DNA from: Crocodylus rhombifer
Taxonomy: Eukaryota > Chordata > Crocodylia > Crocodylidae
Length of the DNA stretch: 64,000 nucleotides
NCBI GenBank assembly: GCA_038503035.1
Contig: JAVSML010019201.1
Span: 1 to 64,000, forward strand
Direction: 5' to 3'
The position numbers were made by a program, and so were the translations under genes. Each line of letters begins with the position of its first letter. The first letter of the stretch is position 1. The notes under the pieces are model-generated. The model was given only the letters and a program-made list of their open reading frames with translations. It was not told where the DNA came from and ran no database searches. This document shows, one piece after another, positions 60,561 through 64,000 of the stretch.

Positions 60561-61764
60561 GCAATATAGATATCTAGAAGTAACCAGCGTCCAAGAATGC
60601 TCAGCATTAATATTGTCTTAATGCATGGCTGATTCAGACAGCAAAGCCAAACCTATAGCTTTAAAGTTCAGGGGAGGGAGAGAAAAGAGGACAAGGACCT
60701 TTCTGTGTGAACAAGGAGGAAATGGTAGCATGATGGTATGGGGAAGTGAGGCACTTCTTACTGTGGTGGCAGCTTCTGGCTGTGACAGTCCAGAGTACTC
60801 CCTGCCCACTGGCTCCTGCTGGCATGCTCCAAATGCAGAGGTAGGCCAAAAGGGCTGCTCCAAGGTCACCCTGATTGACTGTTCTCAAGTATGTCAGCCA
60901 GACCCTGGGAGCAGCTGCAGAAGGAACCCGTGGAGCATCTTCATCAGGATGTATTTCCAGGTATGGAGTGTGCAGGCAGGGCTTGCTCGGGAACACCTCA
61001 GCTAGGCCGTGTCACTGTCATGGTGTAGACATGTTCACTGAAGCATAGAAGCAGCCTGAATGTTCTGAACAATGCTGTCTCCCCGCTTCCTGAAGCCCTG
61101 TCAGAGCACATCACAGGAATCCTGCTGCTGTTCTGTGTAACAAGGGACCACTGGCTCCTATTCCTTGGACTCTCTCCATAGAACACGGCTCGGCTCGTTC
61201 CCCTCCATTGAGTGCAACTGCTACAGACTAGCACAGTACTTTGTTGCACGGAGGTCACACACTAGCTGGCATTCAGGCTTTATTTACCTTTTACAGCCAG
61301 GAGGTACAGTCAAATGATTCCTCTAGAGACTGTTGTAGCATTTCTTGAGTGGGCCATGATTTTAATTTCATTGAACAGGAGCACTCTTAGGACATAATTC
61401 ACAGGAGCTCGTGTTCCAAAAAAGCTGCGCCATGCTTCTGAGAGCATCGCTGAGCCTAGGAGGACTCAGCTGCAACATCACCATGCTAATTAGATGATGC
61501 AAGAGGTGCAAGATAGTCTCCAGTCATGTCTGTATGGTAATAGCTGCTCACAAGTTGTAAAACCGGTTGTAGATCAGGCCAGATAATATCACAGGATAGA
61601 TATCAAAGTTGTTAAATCCTAGTGACCACAAATCTGGATGGTACTGGGAAAATCCAGATCTACCGTTCCTCTCCTCTGGGAGCACTGGTGGAAGCTGGAA
61701 TGTGCCCTGGATGCAAGGTCATATAATTCACCCTCTTTCTGTTTCCCTGGCAGCCTGAACACAG

Positions 61765-61885
61765 GACAGGTCTAGCAGCTCCTAGCCCTAGCTCTGACAT
61801 GGACACAATGTGTCACCTTGAGAAAGTTGCTTTCTTGCCTTCTAACTCAGTTTCCACCTCTGTAATACAAATTTACCTACATTAC
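61765..61885 (+). mobile_element. MIR SINE
   Basis: CCTAGCTCTGACATGGAC, TGTGTCACCTTGAGAAAGT and CTCAGTTTCCACCTCTGTAA match the MIR body in order. A hAT MITE is inserted or lies directly to its right. Confidence 0.7.
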
Positions 61886-61919
61886 CGAGGGTGTGGCTGG
61901 CAGGCAGGATTAGTTAGCT

Positions 61920-62144
61920 CAGCTGGGGGTCTAACTTTTTATGACAGGCATGCCACAAATTAGCCCTGTACCCTCCCTAAGTGCCACTCCCATGTCTCAT
62001 CCCTTTCTCCTGCTCAAAATGCTGCTCTCTTTTCTGTTCCCTGCCCTATCTCCTGCTGGGCTGCTATCCCCTCCCTGATCTGCTGCATACCACACAGACT
62101 GCCCATGCTACTTGCGGCACACATGTTACAGGTTGGCCACCCTG
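61920..62144. mobile_element. hAT MITE, same family, inverted (225 bp)
   Basis: The right end CAGGTTGGCCACCCTG is the complement of the left end at 23406, and the internal phrase ATGCCACAAATTAGCCCTG matches its right part reversed. Flanks AGTTAGCT (61912-61919) and ATTTAGCT (62145-62152) match at 7 of 8. Confidence 0.75.
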
Positions 62145-64000
62145 ATTTAGCTCATGTCTATAAAGCATCTCAACAATGGAAATCGCTGTCAACATTACCT
62201 CAGCTTTTCAAAGCTGCCTTTGGGATTTAGATGCACAATTCCCACTAAAATAATGCAAGTTTTATGTCTAAACCCCAGCTGACACTGCAAATCTCAGTGG
62301 CTAAGCATCTTTCATTATTATAATTACTATGCTCTCAAAGAGGCTGCTTCCATGAGGCTGTACACAAGTCTGTGCCTTTCAATCTATGCATTTCAGACAA
62401 CACTGCTTCATACACTATGAGAAAAGCCTTCCTTTCCCCCAAGCCTTGACCCTGGTTGTTTCTCCAGAGAGCTCTGAGGGAGCATGTGCAGGTCAAAAGA
62501 TCTGTCACATCCAAGAGCCCCCTGGGAATTCCCAACTGTGGGCCACCTGCTTCCATTATAAACCTTCTAGGACCCACCCATGAGCAGATGCAACCTAAAC
62601 TTTTTGCTATCCTGTCTGTCCCACTCCTTACCCTCCAAAAAAATCTGCATTGCTATATCCCCCTCTTTCCCAGCTTGCTTTGCTCATTAGGCACAGATAA
62701 CAACATCAGCAGAGATAAACAGCCTTGTGCACAACAAATCCCAATTGCTACACATTAACCAGCTGTTTGAAACAGAAATGCTTCTTTGCAGCCAAGATCA
62801 ACAGTCCCCACAGCAAATCCCAGAGCATATCCAGGCAAGGGAGAGCCTGCTGGCACACTTGCCCCAAAAAAAGAAACAGAGCAGGAGGCGGGTTAATTCA
62901 GAGCTATGCCAGGGCTCCCAAGAGGTCGCGATTACATCTTGGTTGGCCTCACAGTTCAAGAGCCGCATTTGTGACTGTTGGCACATCTCTCTGGATCATG
63001 CAGACGCCCACTAATCCTCTTTAATCCATCAAAGAGTAGCACTGTGCGTCTGGCGTGGACAGCACCAAAACAGATCTCAAGCTGCAGAGCATCTTTAGCC
63101 ATATTTTTCTTTAACAAAATGCGAATCACTCTCCAGAATACCTCCCAAGGCAGAGCTGCCCCAAGTAGCAACATTTCTTGGGAGTGAACTATTCTGATAG
63201 AATACGCTGCTGAATGGAAAGGCTAGCAGCATTTTCAGCCCTCGAGGTTCAAAAGAAAAAATCATGAGATTTAATTAAAAAAATGCAATGTTTAAGTCTT
63301 TTTCTTTGCCTTCTGGTATTTGAGGCTTTTGGATGCAGTGGAATCTTATTTTCTTTGCAAACTGGGGGAGGGGAGCGGTAGAACTTTTTTTAATATTAAA
63401 AGCTGAGATTCTTGCAAATTCTTATGACTCCAGGAGCTGAGGCTTTAGGAAACGCAAGTTATTGTAAGAATGACATCAGTTGGCAAAAACAAGCTAAGAT
63501 CTTTGCACAATGCTGTATTCATCTGAATGCAGCCATAAACTGGCTTGAGCTGGCATGCTGGCCAGCACCAAATCTATTTGGCACATAAAGTACAGCTATG
63601 CATTAGTTGCCATCAGTAGATTCAGCAAAACAGAGGTAGCTTGGATTTTAGTGAGTACACTCATATATTGCACATACGATGCTAGCAGACTTACTACAAT
63701 CCACGAACAGGCTTTTGTCAAGCATGGGGTCATTTATCATAGACTAGACCAGTAAATCAAGAAATATAAAGAGTGTTTTTTCCTTCAGAACCCTTCCACT
63801 TCCCTCCCCCAGCTCCACACACAGACAAATCTTCATTTTCAAAAGAGTTAAATTCACACCAAGTCCCAAAACACTATTATATTTTCAAAAGGGAACACAC
63901 TGAGTGCTGAGCTGTTTGGAAAACTCTGCCAGCAAGTCCCCCACAGGAGCTGCTGGGCACTCAGCACTTCAGGAAATCTGGCCTTTGTTTTGGTGCCCAG

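Larger units (their letters stand above)
54333..64000. other. Upstream intergenic region
   Basis: No exon of a neighbouring gene was recognised on either strand. Identified contents are the possible Helitron (57656-58237), a repeat tail (60463-60560), MIRs at 60058 and 61765, and the hAT MITE at 61920. The stretches 54340-57650, 58240-60050, 60570-61760 and 62155-64000 hold nothing I can name; open frames there look random. Confidence 0.7.

Overview
This is a vertebrate nuclear genome window, most likely from a reptile and probably a crocodilian. The evidence is a spliced amniote gene with conserved exon phases, a nearly intact CR1 LINE, several older CR1 fragments, MIR SINEs, and many small hAT and Tigger DNA transposons. 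The species call is an inference from repeat flavour and is not proven.

The only protein-coding host gene I can support is NPEPPS, the puromycin-sensitive aminopeptidase of the M1 zinc metallopeptidase family. It lies on the minus strand. Fourteen coding exons run from the initiator Met at 52269 down to 287 and encode residues 1-489 plus one base of codon 490. By memory of the human short form (about 875 residues) this is about 56% of the protein; the rest lies beyond the left edge. Every junction is GT-AG and every phase fits its neighbour. The catalytic parts are all present: GAMEN (exons 7-8), HELAH (exon 9), the third zinc ligand Glu331 (exon 10) and Tyr394 (exon 11).

Layout from right to left along the gene: 52.7-64 kb is upstream intergenic DNA with a TG/TA-rich tract, a 1.2-kb Tigger element, MIRs, a small hAT and a possible Helitron. 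A CpG island at about 51.9-52.65 kb holds exon 1 and promoter motifs: a perfect NRF-1 palindrome, a C/EBP-ATF type element and a G-quadruplex-prone run. Intron 1 (12.2 kb) and intron 2 (16.9 kb) are large. Intron 2 carries the 3.1-kb CR1 nested inside an older hAT element. Exons 3-14 occupy 0.3-23 kb, with transposons in most of the larger introns.

The points that most deserve a second look are: a 161-bp direct duplication bracketing the promoter and exon 1; the promoter motif set; the CR1 whose reading frame is broken by a single CGA-to-TGA type stop; a four-member hAT family with shared termini but differing interiors; and two transposon-borne long hairpins. I found no prokaryotic-type system, CRISPR array or novel multi-gene system.
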